A DNA stretch of 64,000 nucleotides from Nocardioides zeae. GTDB taxonomy: Bacteria; Actinomycetota; Actinomycetes; Propionibacteriales; Nocardioidaceae. The DNA lies in contig NZ_JAAGXA010000001.1 of the NCBI RefSeq assembly GCF_010686755.1, forward strand, positions 620,001-684,000, written 5' to 3'. This document shows, piece by piece, positions 10,601 to 17,547 of the stretch (the first letter of the stretch is position 1; each line of letters starts with the position of its first letter). A program made the position numbers and the translations under genes. The notes beneath the pieces were generated by a model. It was not told where the DNA came from, did no database searches, and saw only the letters and a list, made by a program, of their open reading frames with translations.

Positions 10601-11519
10601 CGCGGCCGCGCTCAACGACCCGCTGGTCCGGGTCGCCCTGGCGGAGCGGGGGCTCGTCGTGCCGCCCTCCGTGGTCGCCGTCGCGGCGGTCCACGACACC
10701 ACCACCGACGAGGTCGTCCTGCTGCGCCGGAGGGACGACGAGTCACCCGAGGTCACGACGGTGCTCGACGCGCTGGCCGACGACCTCGCCCGGGCGGGCG
10801 TCGCGGCGAGCGCCGAGCGTGCCCGTTCCCTGCCGACCACGGGACGGCGCCGGCGGCTCGCCGCGGTCGTCGACCGCGGCGCCGACTGGGCCGAGTCGAT
10901 GCCCGAGTGGGGGCTCGCCGGGGTGCGGGCGCTCGTCGTCGGGCCGCGTCACCTCACCGCTGGACGTGACCTCGACGGTGCGACGTTCCTGCACTCGTAC
11001 GACGCGAGCCTCGACCCCGACGGTCAGGTGCTGGAGCAGGTCATGACCGGCCCGGTGGTCGTGACCCACTGGATCAGCGCCCAGTACTACTTCTCCGCCG
11101 CGGCGCCCGACCTGTTGGGGGCGGGGGACAAGACCACGCACAACGTCGTCGGCGACGTCGGCGTGATGACGGGAGCCCACGGCGACCTGCGTGTCGGGCT
11201 GCCGTGGCAGACGGTCGCGGGCAGCGATCCGCTGGTCGACCCGGCCCACCTGCGCCACGTGCCGGCGCGCCACCTCGTCGTCCTGGCCGCCGACCCCGCA
11301 CGCGTCCGCGACATCGTGACGCGGCACCGCGAGCTCTACGAGATGGTCGGCAACGGCTGGACCCAGCTCGTCGTGGTGGACGGCGAGAGACGGTACCTCG
11401 AGCTGGACCGGCACCTGGGGTGGCGGCAGTGCTGGATCCCGTCGGTGCCGACGAGCCCGTCGCCCCCGGTGCGCCCCTCGGCCGACCCCGGGGACCGGTC
11501 GCCATCGACCGCGTCGTGA
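7623..11519 (+). CDS. DabB-DabA fusion: proton-coupled inorganic carbon (DUF2309) pump
   Basis: Single protein of 1298 residues that joins the two DAB subunits, usually separate genes. Residues about 1-420 are hydrophobic and NuoL-like, with the P-V-Q-R-W-L-P-E-T-A-E-A-P-S-P-V-S-A-L-L-H-A segment of proton-conducting transporters (DabB role). Residues about 450-1280 are a DUF2309/DabA domain with carbonic-anhydrase-like zinc-site residues: Cys801 and Asp803 in W-C-I-D-A-R-S-E, His963 in V-G-H-G-S-S, and Cys978 in Y-D-C-G-A-C-G-G. In characterised DABs this unit converts CO2 to bicarbonate vectorially, powered by cation flow. The start is either ATG 7614 or ATG 7623; I take 7623 because TATGTT lies four bases before it. 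No Rubisco or carboxysome gene is nearby, so it probably feeds anaplerotic carboxylases. Confidence 0.85.
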   Translation: MNSLVVTRRVLCGAVLGAVLVLLLGVAVRPPDEPSTWLRLVLATYVGVLGWLVAGYAATNLRGQARLGRFAVLLVVAVGGLLTMVSAGGLVVSAIGWTVSGAATAALVAHRGDERARRAARVVASRLAWGDAALWLAVVAVLAGGGSAAGTTLASVLLAIAVLVRSASVPVQRWLPETAEAPSPVSALLHAGVVNGGAMFALVHWSVLAASPAALVVLAVAGVASVGAGLAAMRLRPDVKGRLAGSTTAQMGLVAVQLGLGLPAAALVHVLGHGCWKAWLFLRAGGAVDRARTSAADPDGPSRVHPVPVLAAVVVAGLAVGAVAPELALPGALTAAVAVLGLAEAGRIPRAGRGARLLVSALAVGVPAAYVGVLAVVDPAVHDAFAEGSAPPPVLAVAAAGLVVGIGLAASRLTPGSGGPIATVVAASLLPPGGTIRGRVRLTAAEPAASPGGLPASQLGTVVGIAATTVGPAWPLRSLVAANPLAPLENLAVEDAAATVSILCGRDPRPSLSTFLDLHAAGRISDAAVRRALAEQEPTGAEPRRSPHGGRPRTGALSGVGAADLVAFTRACADRSSVDGPVAVRACDRITVRRGRRPGEVLDLQVAAWAARAWSSTTVDARSPHDPWSLWLASARRRAHDLAWRVPGTSALARSLPDDPAAAIAALWPHVVELVGETDFYTYLAATLAAGRGWAAHAQWRERGADGTGALLQLAALSLALDVVVARAALDGGRATTSGPVDRAYGDRDAATTAELVGVWQRALDLTVRDGLLRDLTTSTPVSQEASAPDAAARPVHSVWCIDARSERMRRHLEVQGGHETYGYAGFFGLAVRHRDASGGVADLCPGILRPVTTTAERPSVPGVSASVRQLVGRIGHHPAAAFGWAEMSGVPALLGTLGATLAPGRWRALTTPARPAVPPELEPLPQEVAVDAAAQLLVATGLVARLGDGAVPGPEPLVVVGHGSSTENNAFASAYDCGACGGNSGRTNAALVAAALNDPLVRVALAERGLVVPPSVVAVAAVHDTTTDEVVLLRRRDDESPEVTTVLDALADDLARAGVAASAERARSLPTTGRRRRLAAVVDRGADWAESMPEWGLAGVRALVVGPRHLTAGRDLDGATFLHSYDASLDPDGQVLEQVMTGPVVVTHWISAQYYFSAAAPDLLGAGDKTTHNVVGDVGVMTGAHGDLRVGLPWQTVAGSDPLVDPAHLRHVPARHLVVLAADPARVRDIVTRHRELYEMVGNGWTQLVVVDGERRYLELDRHLGWRQCWIPSVPTSPSPPVRPSADPGDRSPSTAS

Positions 11520-11524
11520 CGGCG

Positions 11525-11557
11525 AGGCCCCCGTCACCGCGCGGGTGACGGGGGCCT
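11525..11557 (+). terminator. Strong hairpin after the DAB-type gene
   Basis: A 14-bp perfect stem (AGGCCCCCGTCACC / GGGTGACGGGGGCCT) with a 4-base loop begins six bases after the TGA. It has no T tract, as is common in GC-rich actinobacteria. Confidence 0.75.
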
Positions 11558-11608
11558 GGTGCGCCGACCTTGCGGGGTTGGCTACGGGCTCGAGCGTACG
11601 ACGCAGCA

Positions 11609-11665
11609 GAAAGGGTCACGGACGACCGGCTCCTGCGGGATCCGGCTGTCGTTCGTGACCCTTTC
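11609..11665. repeat. 18-bp inverted repeat between convergent units
   Basis: Arms 11609-11626 and 11648-11665 (GAAAGGGTCACGGACGAC and its complement with one mismatch) around a 21-base loop that has its own CCGG pairing. It lies between the DAB-type gene and the minus-strand tRNA genes. It may be a bidirectional terminator; its length and arm identity could also suit a recombination or processing site. Confidence 0.6.
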
Positions 11666-11679
11666 CGCGCCGACGAGAA

Positions 11680-11713
11680 AGCCCCCGTCTCGGATCTCTC
11701 CGGAACGGGGGCT
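11680..11713 (-). terminator. Terminator of the tRNA transcript
   Basis: Stem AGCCCCCGT (11680-11688) with ACGGGGGCT (11705-11713) and a partly paired loop lies just downstream of tRNA-Val on the minus strand. It should end the Gly-Cys-Val tRNA transcript. Confidence 0.65.
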
Positions 11714-11730
11714 GACCTGCAGGTTCGAGC

Positions 11731-11805
11731 TGGTGGGCGATACTGGGTTTGAACCAGTGACCTCTTCCGTGTCAAGGAAGCGCGCTACCACTGCGCCAAT
11801 CGCCC
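11731..11805 (-). tRNA. tRNA-Val (anticodon GAC)
   Basis: Full cloverleaf: acceptor GGGCGAT/ATCGCCC, D arm with AGTGGTA, anticodon stem CTTCC/GGAAG around loop TTGACAC giving GAC, T arm with TTCAAAC, discriminator A and an encoded CCA end. Third gene of a Gly-Cys-Val tRNA cluster read leftwards. It is nearly identical to tRNA-Val(CAC) at 13064 outside the anticodon arm. Confidence 0.97.
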
Positions 11806-11844
11806 TAGACGACCAACGATCCCTTGCGGGACCGGAGGCTATCG

Positions 11845-11915
11845 AGGTGGAGACGGGATTTGAACCCGTGTAGACGGATTTGCAGTCCGTTGCCTCGCCT
11901 CTCGGCCACTCCACC
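11845..11915 (-). tRNA. tRNA-Cys (anticodon GCA)
   Basis: Acceptor GGTGGAG/CTCCACC, anticodon loop CTGCAAA giving GCA, T arm with TTCAAAT, and discriminator U, which is the identity base of tRNA-Cys. The CCA end is not encoded. Confidence 0.95.
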
Positions 11916-11942
11916 GTGGAGGCTGGTACCTACTTCTCTCCG

Positions 11943-12015
11943 AGCGGACGACGAGGCTCGAACTCGCGACCTCAACCTTGGCAAGGTTGCGCTCTACCAA
12001 CTGAGCTACGTCCGC
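11943..12015 (-). tRNA. tRNA-Gly (anticodon GCC)
   Basis: Acceptor GCGGACG/CGTCCGC, D arm with AGTTGGTAGAGC, anticodon loop TTGCCAA giving GCC, T arm with TTCGAGC, discriminator U. The CCA end is not encoded. First gene of the tRNA cluster. Confidence 0.95.
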
Positions 12016-12061
12016 TTGCGCTCCGCTCCGGGTTTTTCGCCCGGTTCGGCGTGCGTCGAGA

Positions 12062-12089
12062 ACATTAGCGGATGCCGGGGGGCGTGCAA
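12062..12089 (-). promoter_or_regulatory. Promoter of the tRNA cluster
   Basis: On the minus strand a TTGCAC (12089-12084), 16-bp spacer and TAATGT (12067-12062) form a near-consensus housekeeping promoter about 45 bases upstream of tRNA-Gly. Confidence 0.7.
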
Positions 12090-12177
12090 AATCCGGGTCA
12101 CGACGGGGTGTCGTGGGGGTGGCCCCGCAGGTGTCGGGTGCCGTGAATCCCCAGGTCAGACCGCCTACCATCGGCCC

Positions 12178-12999
12178 ATGAAGACGTGGGTGAACGGCCG
12201 CATGATCGACGATCCCGACCAGCCCGTGCTGACGGCGACCGACCACGGGGTGACCGTCGGGGACGGTGTCTTCGAGTCGATCAAGGTCGTGGACGGGCGC
12301 GCGTTCGCCCTCACGCGCCACCTCGACCGCCTCGTCTCGTCGGCGCGTGGCATCGGCCTCGACCGGGTGGACGTGGACGCCGTGCGTGCGGGCGTCGACG
12401 CCGCTCTCGCTGCCGAGCACCTGGCCTTCGGCCGCCTCCGGGTCACCGTCACGGGCGGCCCGGGCCCGCTCGGCTCGGGGCGGGGGGACGCGCCGTACTC
12501 GCTCCTCGTCTCCGCCGTCCCCATGCAGCCGCTGCCGCCGGTCACCGACATCGTCACCGTGCCGTGGACCCGCAACGAGCGCAGTGCGGTCGCGGGACTG
12601 AAGACGACGTCGTACGCCGAGAACGTCGTCGCGCTCGCCCGCGCGACCGAGCAGGGCGCGAGCGAGGCGATCTTCGCCAACACGCAGGGCCACCTCTGCG
12701 AGGGCACGGGCTCGAACGTCTTCTACGTCGTGGACGGTGAGCTGCGCACCCCCACGCTGGCGAGCGGCTGCCTCGCCGGGGTGACCCGGGCGCTCGTGCT
12801 CGCCTGGTGCGGCGCGCGCGAGGTCGACGAGCCGATCGAGGTCGCCGAGACGGCCGACGAGGTGTTCCTGGTGAGCACCACGCGGGACGTCCAGGCGGTA
12901 CGGCGCTGGAACGACCGCGAGCTGCCCGCGCCCGGTCCGGTGACGGCCGAGGCCCAGCGGGTCTGGCGCGAGCGGGAAGCCGCCGACATCGACCCGTGA
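12178..12999 (+). CDS. Class IV aminotransferase / aminodeoxychorismate lyase
   Basis: PLP enzyme of fold type IV, 273 residues. The catalytic lysine is seen in V-A-G-L-K-T-T-S-Y (about residue 141), and the family stretch G-A-S-E-A-I-F-A-N-T-Q-G-H-L-C-E-G-T-G-S-N-V-F is present. Length and start (W-V-N-G) fit PabC, which makes 4-aminobenzoate and pyruvate from aminodeoxychorismate for folate; a branched-chain or D-amino-acid aminotransferase is the alternative. No pabA/B gene is beside it. The ATG at 12178 follows a TACCAT hexamer by six bases, so a leaderless mRNA is likely. It sits between two tRNA clusters. Confidence 0.75.
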   Translation: MKTWVNGRMIDDPDQPVLTATDHGVTVGDGVFESIKVVDGRAFALTRHLDRLVSSARGIGLDRVDVDAVRAGVDAALAAEHLAFGRLRVTVTGGPGPLGSGRGDAPYSLLVSAVPMQPLPPVTDIVTVPWTRNERSAVAGLKTTSYAENVVALARATEQGASEAIFANTQGHLCEGTGSNVFYVVDGELRTPTLASGCLAGVTRALVLAWCGAREVDEPIEVAETADEVFLVSTTRDVQAVRRWNDRELPAPGPVTAEAQRVWREREAADIDP

Positions 13000-13063
13000 G
13001 GCACGGACGACCCCGATGTGAGTTCACGGGGGAGGTGCGCTAACGTATGCGACCGCACCACGC

Positions 13064-13135
13064 GGGCGATTGGCGCAGTGGTAGCGCGCTTCGTTCACAC
13101 CGAAGAGGTCACTGGTTCGAACCCAGTATCGCCCA
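13064..13135 (+). tRNA. tRNA-Val (anticodon CAC)
   Basis: Acceptor GGGCGAT/ATCGCCC, anticodon stem CTTCG/CGAAG around loop TTCACAC giving CAC, T arm with TTCGAAC, discriminator A. CCA is not fully encoded (ACCG follows). Outside the anticodon arm it is almost the same as the tRNA-Val(GAC) at 11731, in opposite orientation. Confidence 0.96.
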
Positions 13136-13144
13136 CCGCAACGG

Positions 13145-13184
13145 AACCGCCCCCGACCAGCCAGCAGGCAGGTCGGGGGCGGTT
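13145..13184 (+). terminator. Terminator after tRNA-Val(CAC)
   Basis: A perfect 14-bp stem, AACCGCCCCCGACC with GGTCGGGGGCGGTT, with a 12-base loop and a short TT-rich tail. It may also end the minus-strand sod transcript, which converges on it. Confidence 0.8.
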
Positions 13185-13212
13185 CTGCGTCTCCCGTCAG
13201 GCATCGACCCGA

Positions 13213-13476
13213 TCAGCCGTGCGGCATCTGCATCAGCCTGAGGTTGAGCTGCCCGACCACCTCGTCGAGGCTCTGGCCGGACTCGCGGGCCAGGAGCCCG
13301 AGGGCGAGCTCCGCCACGAGGAGCGCGCCGCCGGCGAGGTCGCCGCCCTCGACGAGCTGGCGGGTGAGGGTGCGGGCGCCGGCGACGTCGCCACGACCGC
13401 GGGCGGCGACGAGACCGGCGACCTGCTGCGCGGAGCCCAGCAGTCCCTCGAGCCCGGTCTCCTGTCGGGCGCTCAT
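13213..13476 (-). CDS. Small hypothetical protein downstream of superoxide dismutase
   Basis: Predicted cytoplasmic protein of 87 residues, largely helical, with no Cys and no membrane segment. I do not recognise a family. It starts at ATG 13476, overlapping the TGA of the superoxide dismutase gene (ATGA), so it is translated with it. The sequence has heptad-like runs of Leu, Ala and Val (G-A-L-L-V-A-E-L-A-L-G-L-L-A) that could form a helical hairpin. A helper or partner of the dismutase is possible but unsupported. Confidence 0.65.
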   Translation of the reverse strand: MSARQETGLEGLLGSAQQVAGLVAARGRGDVAGARTLTRQLVEGGDLAGGALLVAELALGLLARESGQSLDEVVGQLNLRLMQMPHG

Positions 13477-14093
13477 GCGAGGAGTCCCGGGGTCTGCGCC
13501 CGCGCGCGCTCGAACCGGTCCTGCACGTCGGCCCAGTTGGCGATGTTCCACCACTGCGCCACGAAGGTGGCCTTGTCGTTCTTGTAGTCGAGGTAGTAGG
13601 CGTGCTCCCACATGTCCAGCATGAGCAGGGGCACGAGGCACGCGGGCAGGTTGCCCTGCTGGTCGTAGAGCTGCACGACGTGGAGCCGCTCGCCGAGGAC
13701 GTCCCAGGCGAGGATCGACCAGCCGGAGCCCTGGATGCCGAGGGCGTTGGCGTGGAACTGCGCACGGAACTGGTCGAAGCTCCCGAAGAACTCGTCGATG
13801 GCCTGAGCGAGCTCGCCGGTCGGCTTGTCGCCACCGTGGGGAGACATGTTCGGCCAGAAGATCGAGTGGTTCAGGTGGCCGCCCAGGTGGAACGACAGCG
13901 ACTTCTCCAGGCCCGTGAGGTGCGTGAACGTGCTCGTCTCGCGCGCCTCCTCGAGCTGCTCGAGCGTCGAGTTCACGCCCTTGACGTAGGTCGCGTGGTG
14001 CTTGTCGTGGTGCAGCTCCATGATCGCCCCCGAGATGTAGGGCTCGAGTGCGCCGAAGTCGTAGGGCAGGTCGGGAAGCACGTAGTCGGACAA
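13473..14093 (-). CDS. sodA: Superoxide dismutase, Fe/Mn family
   Basis: Converts superoxide to peroxide and oxygen; 206 residues, normal length. Metal ligands are visible: His in M-E-L-H-H-D-K-H-H (about residue 28), His in G-G-H-L-N-H-S-I-F-W, and Asp and His in D-M-W-E-H-A-Y-Y. Y-V-L-P-D-L-P-Y at the N-terminus is a family start, so I accept the TTG at 14093, which has AGGAG about seven bases upstream. Metal choice (Fe or Mn) is not certain from sequence. A Nur-like box overlaps its promoter, which in Streptomyces marks the Fe-SOD gene repressed by nickel. Confidence 0.93.
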   Translation of the reverse strand: MSDYVLPDLPYDFGALEPYISGAIMELHHDKHHATYVKGVNSTLEQLEEARETSTFTHLTGLEKSLSFHLGGHLNHSIFWPNMSPHGGDKPTGELAQAIDEFFGSFDQFRAQFHANALGIQGSGWSILAWDVLGERLHVVQLYDQQGNLPACLVPLLMLDMWEHAYYLDYKNDKATFVAQWWNIANWADVQDRFERARAQTPGLLA

Positions 14094-14131
14094 CGGTCGC
14101 TCCTGGGTGTGGGGGTTCTCGAGACATCGCG

Positions 14132-14160
14132 ATCCTATCGCTACTGCAAAAGACTTGCAT
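14132..14160 (-). promoter_or_regulatory. sod promoter with Nur-type box
   Basis: TAGGAT (14137-14132) is a good -10 for the minus-strand sod gene. Seventeen bases upstream, the -35 position falls inside TGCAA-N5-TTGCA (14145-14159). That inverted repeat matches the Nur box described for Streptomyces sodF. Nickel-loaded Nur would block RNA polymerase here; the pattern is seen, the regulator is inferred. Confidence 0.65.
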
Positions 14161-14265
14161 TAACGGACCGGTGGCCCGACGCGGCCGGCTGTGCGTTCCT
14201 GCACAGCCCGCGTGCGTTGCTGGGCATTGCCACTCCTGGATGACGGCTGCCACGGTCGCACTATT

Positions 14266-14296
14266 AGTAGGACGTCCTAGTGTTGGACGTCCTACT
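14266..14296. promoter_or_regulatory. Double palindromic operator before the valine-degradation operon
   Basis: AGTAGGACGTCC at 14266-14277 is mirrored by GGACGTCCTACT at 14285-14296. Each arm also contains the inner palindrome GGACGTCC, so two overlapping dimer sites are centred about 16 bp apart. This layout suits a TetR-type repressor binding as a pair of dimers. It lies 32 bases before the GTG of the acyl-CoA dehydrogenase gene. No TetR gene is in the window. Confidence 0.65.
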
Positions 14297-14328
14297 GCTG
14301 ATCCGACGGACCCGAGAACGGAGATGGT

Positions 14329-15471
14329 GTGAACCTCGACGAGGACGATCTCGCCGCGATGATCGCGGCGGTGCGGAAGTTCGCCGAGGCCGAGCTGGCG
14401 CCGTACGCCCAGGAGCGCGACGAGAAGAAGATCTTTCCCGTCGACGTGCTGCAGCGTGCGGGGGAGCTGGGTCTCGGCGGCCTCTACGTCGGCGAGGAGC
14501 ACGGCGGCATCGGCCTCCCGCGGCGCGCCGCCGCGGCGGTCTTCGTCGAGCTGGCCCGCGGCGACACGGCGGTCGCGGCCTACGTGAGCATCCACAACAT
14601 GGTGGCGTGGATGGTCGACACGTTCGCCACCGACGAGGTGCGGGCGGCGTGGTTGCCGGAGCTGAGCGCGATGCAGAAGCTCGCCTCCTACTGCCTCACC
14701 GAGCCCGACGCCGGGTCGGACGCCGCCGCCATCCGCACGAGCGCGCGGCGCGACGGTGACGAGTACGTGCTGCGCGGGGTGAAGCAGTTCATCTCCGGCG
14801 CGGGCTCCACCGACGCGTACCTCGTCATGGCACGCACCGGCGGACCGGACGCCCGCGGCATCTCGGCCTTCCTCGTGCCCGCCGACAGCGAGGGGCTCTC
14901 CTTCGGGGCCAACGAGCGGAAGATGGGGTGGAACGCGCAGCCCACCCGTCAGGTGGTGCTCGAGGACGTCCGCGTCCCGGCGTCGCACCGCCTCGGCGAG
15001 GAGGGCGAGGGCTTCTCCATCGCCATGCGCGGACTCAACGGCGGCCGCATCAACATCGCCGCCTGCTCCCTGGGCGGCGCGTCGTGGGCGGTCGAGCGGG
15101 CGACGGCGCACCTGCGCGAGCGGATCGCCTTCGGCAAGCCGCTGAGCGCGCAGCAGGCGCTGCAGTTCAAGCTCGCCGACATGACGACCAGCATCGAGGC
15201 GTCCCGCTGCCTGCTCGAGCGGGCGGCGACGGCGCTGGACGAGGGCAGCCCCGACGCCGTGCAGCTGTGCGCGATGGCCAAGCAGTTCGTCACGGACCAG
15301 TGCTTCGAGGCCGCGAACGCGGCCCTGCAGCTCCACGGCGGCTACGGCTACCTTGCCGAGTACGGCGTGGAGCGCGTGGTGCGGGACCTGCGCGTCCACC
15401 AGATCCTGGAAGGGACGAACGAGATCATGCGAGTCATCGTGAGCCGGGCGGCGCTGGAGGGTGCAGCGTGA
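14329..15471 (+). CDS. Acyl-CoA dehydrogenase, probably isobutyryl-CoA dehydrogenase
   Basis: FAD enzyme of 380 residues that would oxidise isobutyryl-CoA to methacrylyl-CoA in valine degradation. The family segments L-A-S-Y-C-L-T-E-P-D-A-G-S-D (about 125) and G-G-R-I-N-I-A-A-C-S-L-G are present, and the catalytic Glu sits in L-E-G-T-N-E-I-M-R near the C-terminus. The assignment within the family comes from context: hydroxyisobutyryl-CoA hydrolase and hydroxyisobutyrate dehydrogenase genes follow. GTG at 14329 has GGAGA upstream; its stop overlaps the next start (GTGA). First gene of a four-gene operon under the palindromic operator. Confidence 0.85.
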   Translation: MNLDEDDLAAMIAAVRKFAEAELAPYAQERDEKKIFPVDVLQRAGELGLGGLYVGEEHGGIGLPRRAAAAVFVELARGDTAVAAYVSIHNMVAWMVDTFATDEVRAAWLPELSAMQKLASYCLTEPDAGSDAAAIRTSARRDGDEYVLRGVKQFISGAGSTDAYLVMARTGGPDARGISAFLVPADSEGLSFGANERKMGWNAQPTRQVVLEDVRVPASHRLGEEGEGFSIAMRGLNGGRINIAACSLGGASWAVERATAHLRERIAFGKPLSAQQALQFKLADMTTSIEASRCLLERAATALDEGSPDAVQLCAMAKQFVTDQCFEAANAALQLHGGYGYLAEYGVERVVRDLRVHQILEGTNEIMRVIVSRAALEGAA

Positions 15472-16601
15472 GCGCCCCCGACGAGCAGGCCGAGAAGCGG
15501 GCCGAGAAGCCGGAGCAGCCCGTCGAGCCCACCGTCCTCGTCGAGCGCCGCGGGCGGGCCGGCGTGCTGACCCTCAACCGCCCGCGTGCCCTCAACGCGT
15601 TGACCCACGAGATGGTCGGGCTCCTCCACGAGGCGCTCCGGGCGTGGGTCGAGGACCCCGAGATCGAGGTCGTCGTGCTCCGTGGCGCCGGCGAGCGGGG
15701 GCTGTGCGCCGGAGGCGACATCGTGGCGATCCACCGCGACGCCACGACGGGCGGCACGGGCTCGGAGGACTTCTGGCGCGACGAGTACCACCTCAACGCG
15801 CTCATCGCCCGCTACCCCAAGCCCTACGTCGCGCTCATGGACGGCATCGTGCTCGGCGGCGGGGTGGGCGTCTCGGCGCACGCCTCGCACCGCGTGGTCA
15901 CCGAGCGCACCCGCATCGGCATGCCGGAGACGGGCATCGGCTTCGTCCCCGACGTGGGCGGCACCTGGCTCCTCTCGCGCTCGCCCGGCGAGCTGGGCAC
16001 GTACGTCGCGCTGACCGCCGGCCACGCCGACGGCGCGGACGCGCTGGAGCTCGGCCTGGCCGACCGCATGGTCGCCTCCAGCGACCTCGACCGGCTGGTG
16101 GAGCAGCTCGCCGACCCGTCCGCGGGGAGCATCGAGACGGTGCTCGACGCCGTCGCGGTGCCCGCCCCCGAGAGCGCGCTGACCGCCGCCCGCGCGTGGA
16201 TCGACGCCGGCTTCGGCCACGACGACCCCCGCGAGATCGTCGCCGCGCTGCGCGCGCGGCCCGAGCCCGAGGCGCACGCGGCGGCCGACACCGTCGCGAC
16301 GAAGTCACCGACATCGGTGGCGGTGACGCTGCGGGCCCTCCGCGCCGCACGCGCCATGGGGAGCCTGGAGGAGGCGCTGGCGCAGGAGTACCGCATCGCC
16401 CTGCGGATGCTGCGCGGCCACGACTTCCCCGAGGGGGTCCGCGCCCAGGTCATCGACAAGGACCGCTCCCCGCGGTGGGAGCCCGCCTCGCTCGACCTCC
16501 TGCAGGAGGCGGACGTCGCGTCGTACTTCGCTCCGCTCGGCGACGCCGAGCTCGCCCTCACCCGCCCGCCCTCGCCCGCGTCCGCGGGCTCCGAGGGCTG
16601 A
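15468..16601 (+). CDS. 3-hydroxyisobutyryl-CoA hydrolase
   Basis: Crotonase-fold thioesterase, 377 residues, longer than an enoyl-CoA hydratase (about 260) and right for HIBCH. It releases free 3-hydroxyisobutyrate in valine breakdown. Seen: oxyanion-hole loop L-C-A-G-G-D-I (about 76), G-I-V-L-G-G-G-V-G-V-S-A-H, and the HIBCH hallmark M-P-E-T-G-I-G-F-V-P-D-V-G-G. The first 23 residues are charged (many E and K) and may be a flexible tail. The GTG start overlaps the upstream TGA by four bases. A short gap with GAGGAAAGG leads to mmsB. Confidence 0.88.
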   Translation: MSAPDEQAEKRAEKPEQPVEPTVLVERRGRAGVLTLNRPRALNALTHEMVGLLHEALRAWVEDPEIEVVVLRGAGERGLCAGGDIVAIHRDATTGGTGSEDFWRDEYHLNALIARYPKPYVALMDGIVLGGGVGVSAHASHRVVTERTRIGMPETGIGFVPDVGGTWLLSRSPGELGTYVALTAGHADGADALELGLADRMVASSDLDRLVEQLADPSAGSIETVLDAVAVPAPESALTAARAWIDAGFGHDDPREIVAALRARPEPEAHAAADTVATKSPTSVAVTLRALRAARAMGSLEEALAQEYRIALRMLRGHDFPEGVRAQVIDKDRSPRWEPASLDLLQEADVASYFAPLGDAELALTRPPSPASAGSEG

Positions 16602-16614
16602 GGAAAGGATCGCC

Positions 16615-17547
16615 ATGACCAGCACGGACAAGCCCCGGGTCGCCTTCATCGGCCTGGGCAACATGGGCGGCCCCATGGCCGCCAACCTCGTGGGGGCCGG
16701 GTACGCCGTGACCGGCTTCGACCCGTCGCCGGCAGCCGCGAGCACCGCAGCCGAGGCCGGGGTCACGCTCGCCGGTTCCGCCTCCGCCGCGGCGCAGGAC
16801 GCCCAGGTCGTCATCACCATGCTCCCGAGCGGGAAGCACGTGCTCGACGTCTACGAGGGGCGCAGCGGTGACGCCCCGGTGCTCGCCGCGGCGGCCCCGG
16901 GCGCGCTGCTCGTCGACTGCTCGACCATCGCCGTCGACGACGCGCGCGCCGCGGCCGACGCCGCCCGCGCGGCCGGTCACCGGGCCGTCGACGCGCCCGT
17001 CTCCGGCGGTGTCGGCGGAGCCACGGCCGGCACCCTGACCTTCATGGTCGGTGCGGCCGACGCGGACCTCGAGGCCGTCCGCGCCGTGCTCGAGCCGATG
17101 GCGGGCCGCGTCGTCCACTGCGGTGACAGCGGTGCGGGCCAGGCCGCGAAGATCTGCAACAACATGATCCTCGGCATCTCGATGATCGCCGTCTCGGAGG
17201 CCTTCGTGCTCGGCGAGCGGCTGGGCCTCACCCACCAGGCGCTCTTCGACGTGGCGTCGACCGCCTCGGGCCAGTGCTGGTCGCTCACCACGAACTGCCC
17301 CGTCCCCGGACCGGTGCCGACCAGCCCCGCCAACCGCGACTACGCGCCCGGCTTCGCCTCGCCCCTGATGGCCAAGGACCTGGGGCTGGCGATGACGGCC
17401 GCCGAGACCACCCACACCGGCACGCGGATGGGCGAGCTCGCCGCGGCGATCTACCGCGAGTTCGCCTCCGGCGACGGGGCGGCACTCGACTTCTCCGCCA
17501 TCATCGGCGCCATCCGGGACGAGCAGAACGAGGGAGCGGCATCATGA
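16615..17547 (+). CDS. mmsB: 3-hydroxyisobutyrate dehydrogenase
   Basis: NAD-dependent oxidation of 3-hydroxyisobutyrate to methylmalonate semialdehyde. The 310-residue product has the Rossmann motif [13 protein letters not shown] near 12, the substrate motif [11 protein letters not shown] near 126, and the catalytic Lys in [12 protein letters not shown] good ribosome site (AGGAAAGG) precedes the ATG. Its stop overlaps the start of the enoyl-CoA hydratase gene. The next enzyme, methylmalonate semialdehyde dehydrogenase (mmsA), is not in this window. Confidence 0.92.
   Translation: MTSTDKPRVAFIGLGNMGGPMAANLVGAGYAVTGFDPSPAAASTAAEAGVTLAGSASAAAQDAQVVITMLPSGKHVLDVYEGRSGDAPVLAAAAPGALLVDCSTIAVDDARAAADAARAAGHRAVDAPVSGGVGGATAGTLTFMVGAADADLEAVRAVLEPMAGRVVHCGDSGAGQAAKICNNMILGISMIAVSEAFVLGERLGLTHQALFDVASTASGQCWSLTTNCPVPGPVPTSPANRDYAPGFASPLMAKDLGLAMTAAETTHTGTRMGELAAAIYREFASGDGAALDFSAIIGAIRDEQNEGAAS

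Noticed and set aside
11731..12015. Prophage attachment site at the tRNA cluster
   Set aside because: No integrase gene and no duplicated tRNA 3' end was found within the window.
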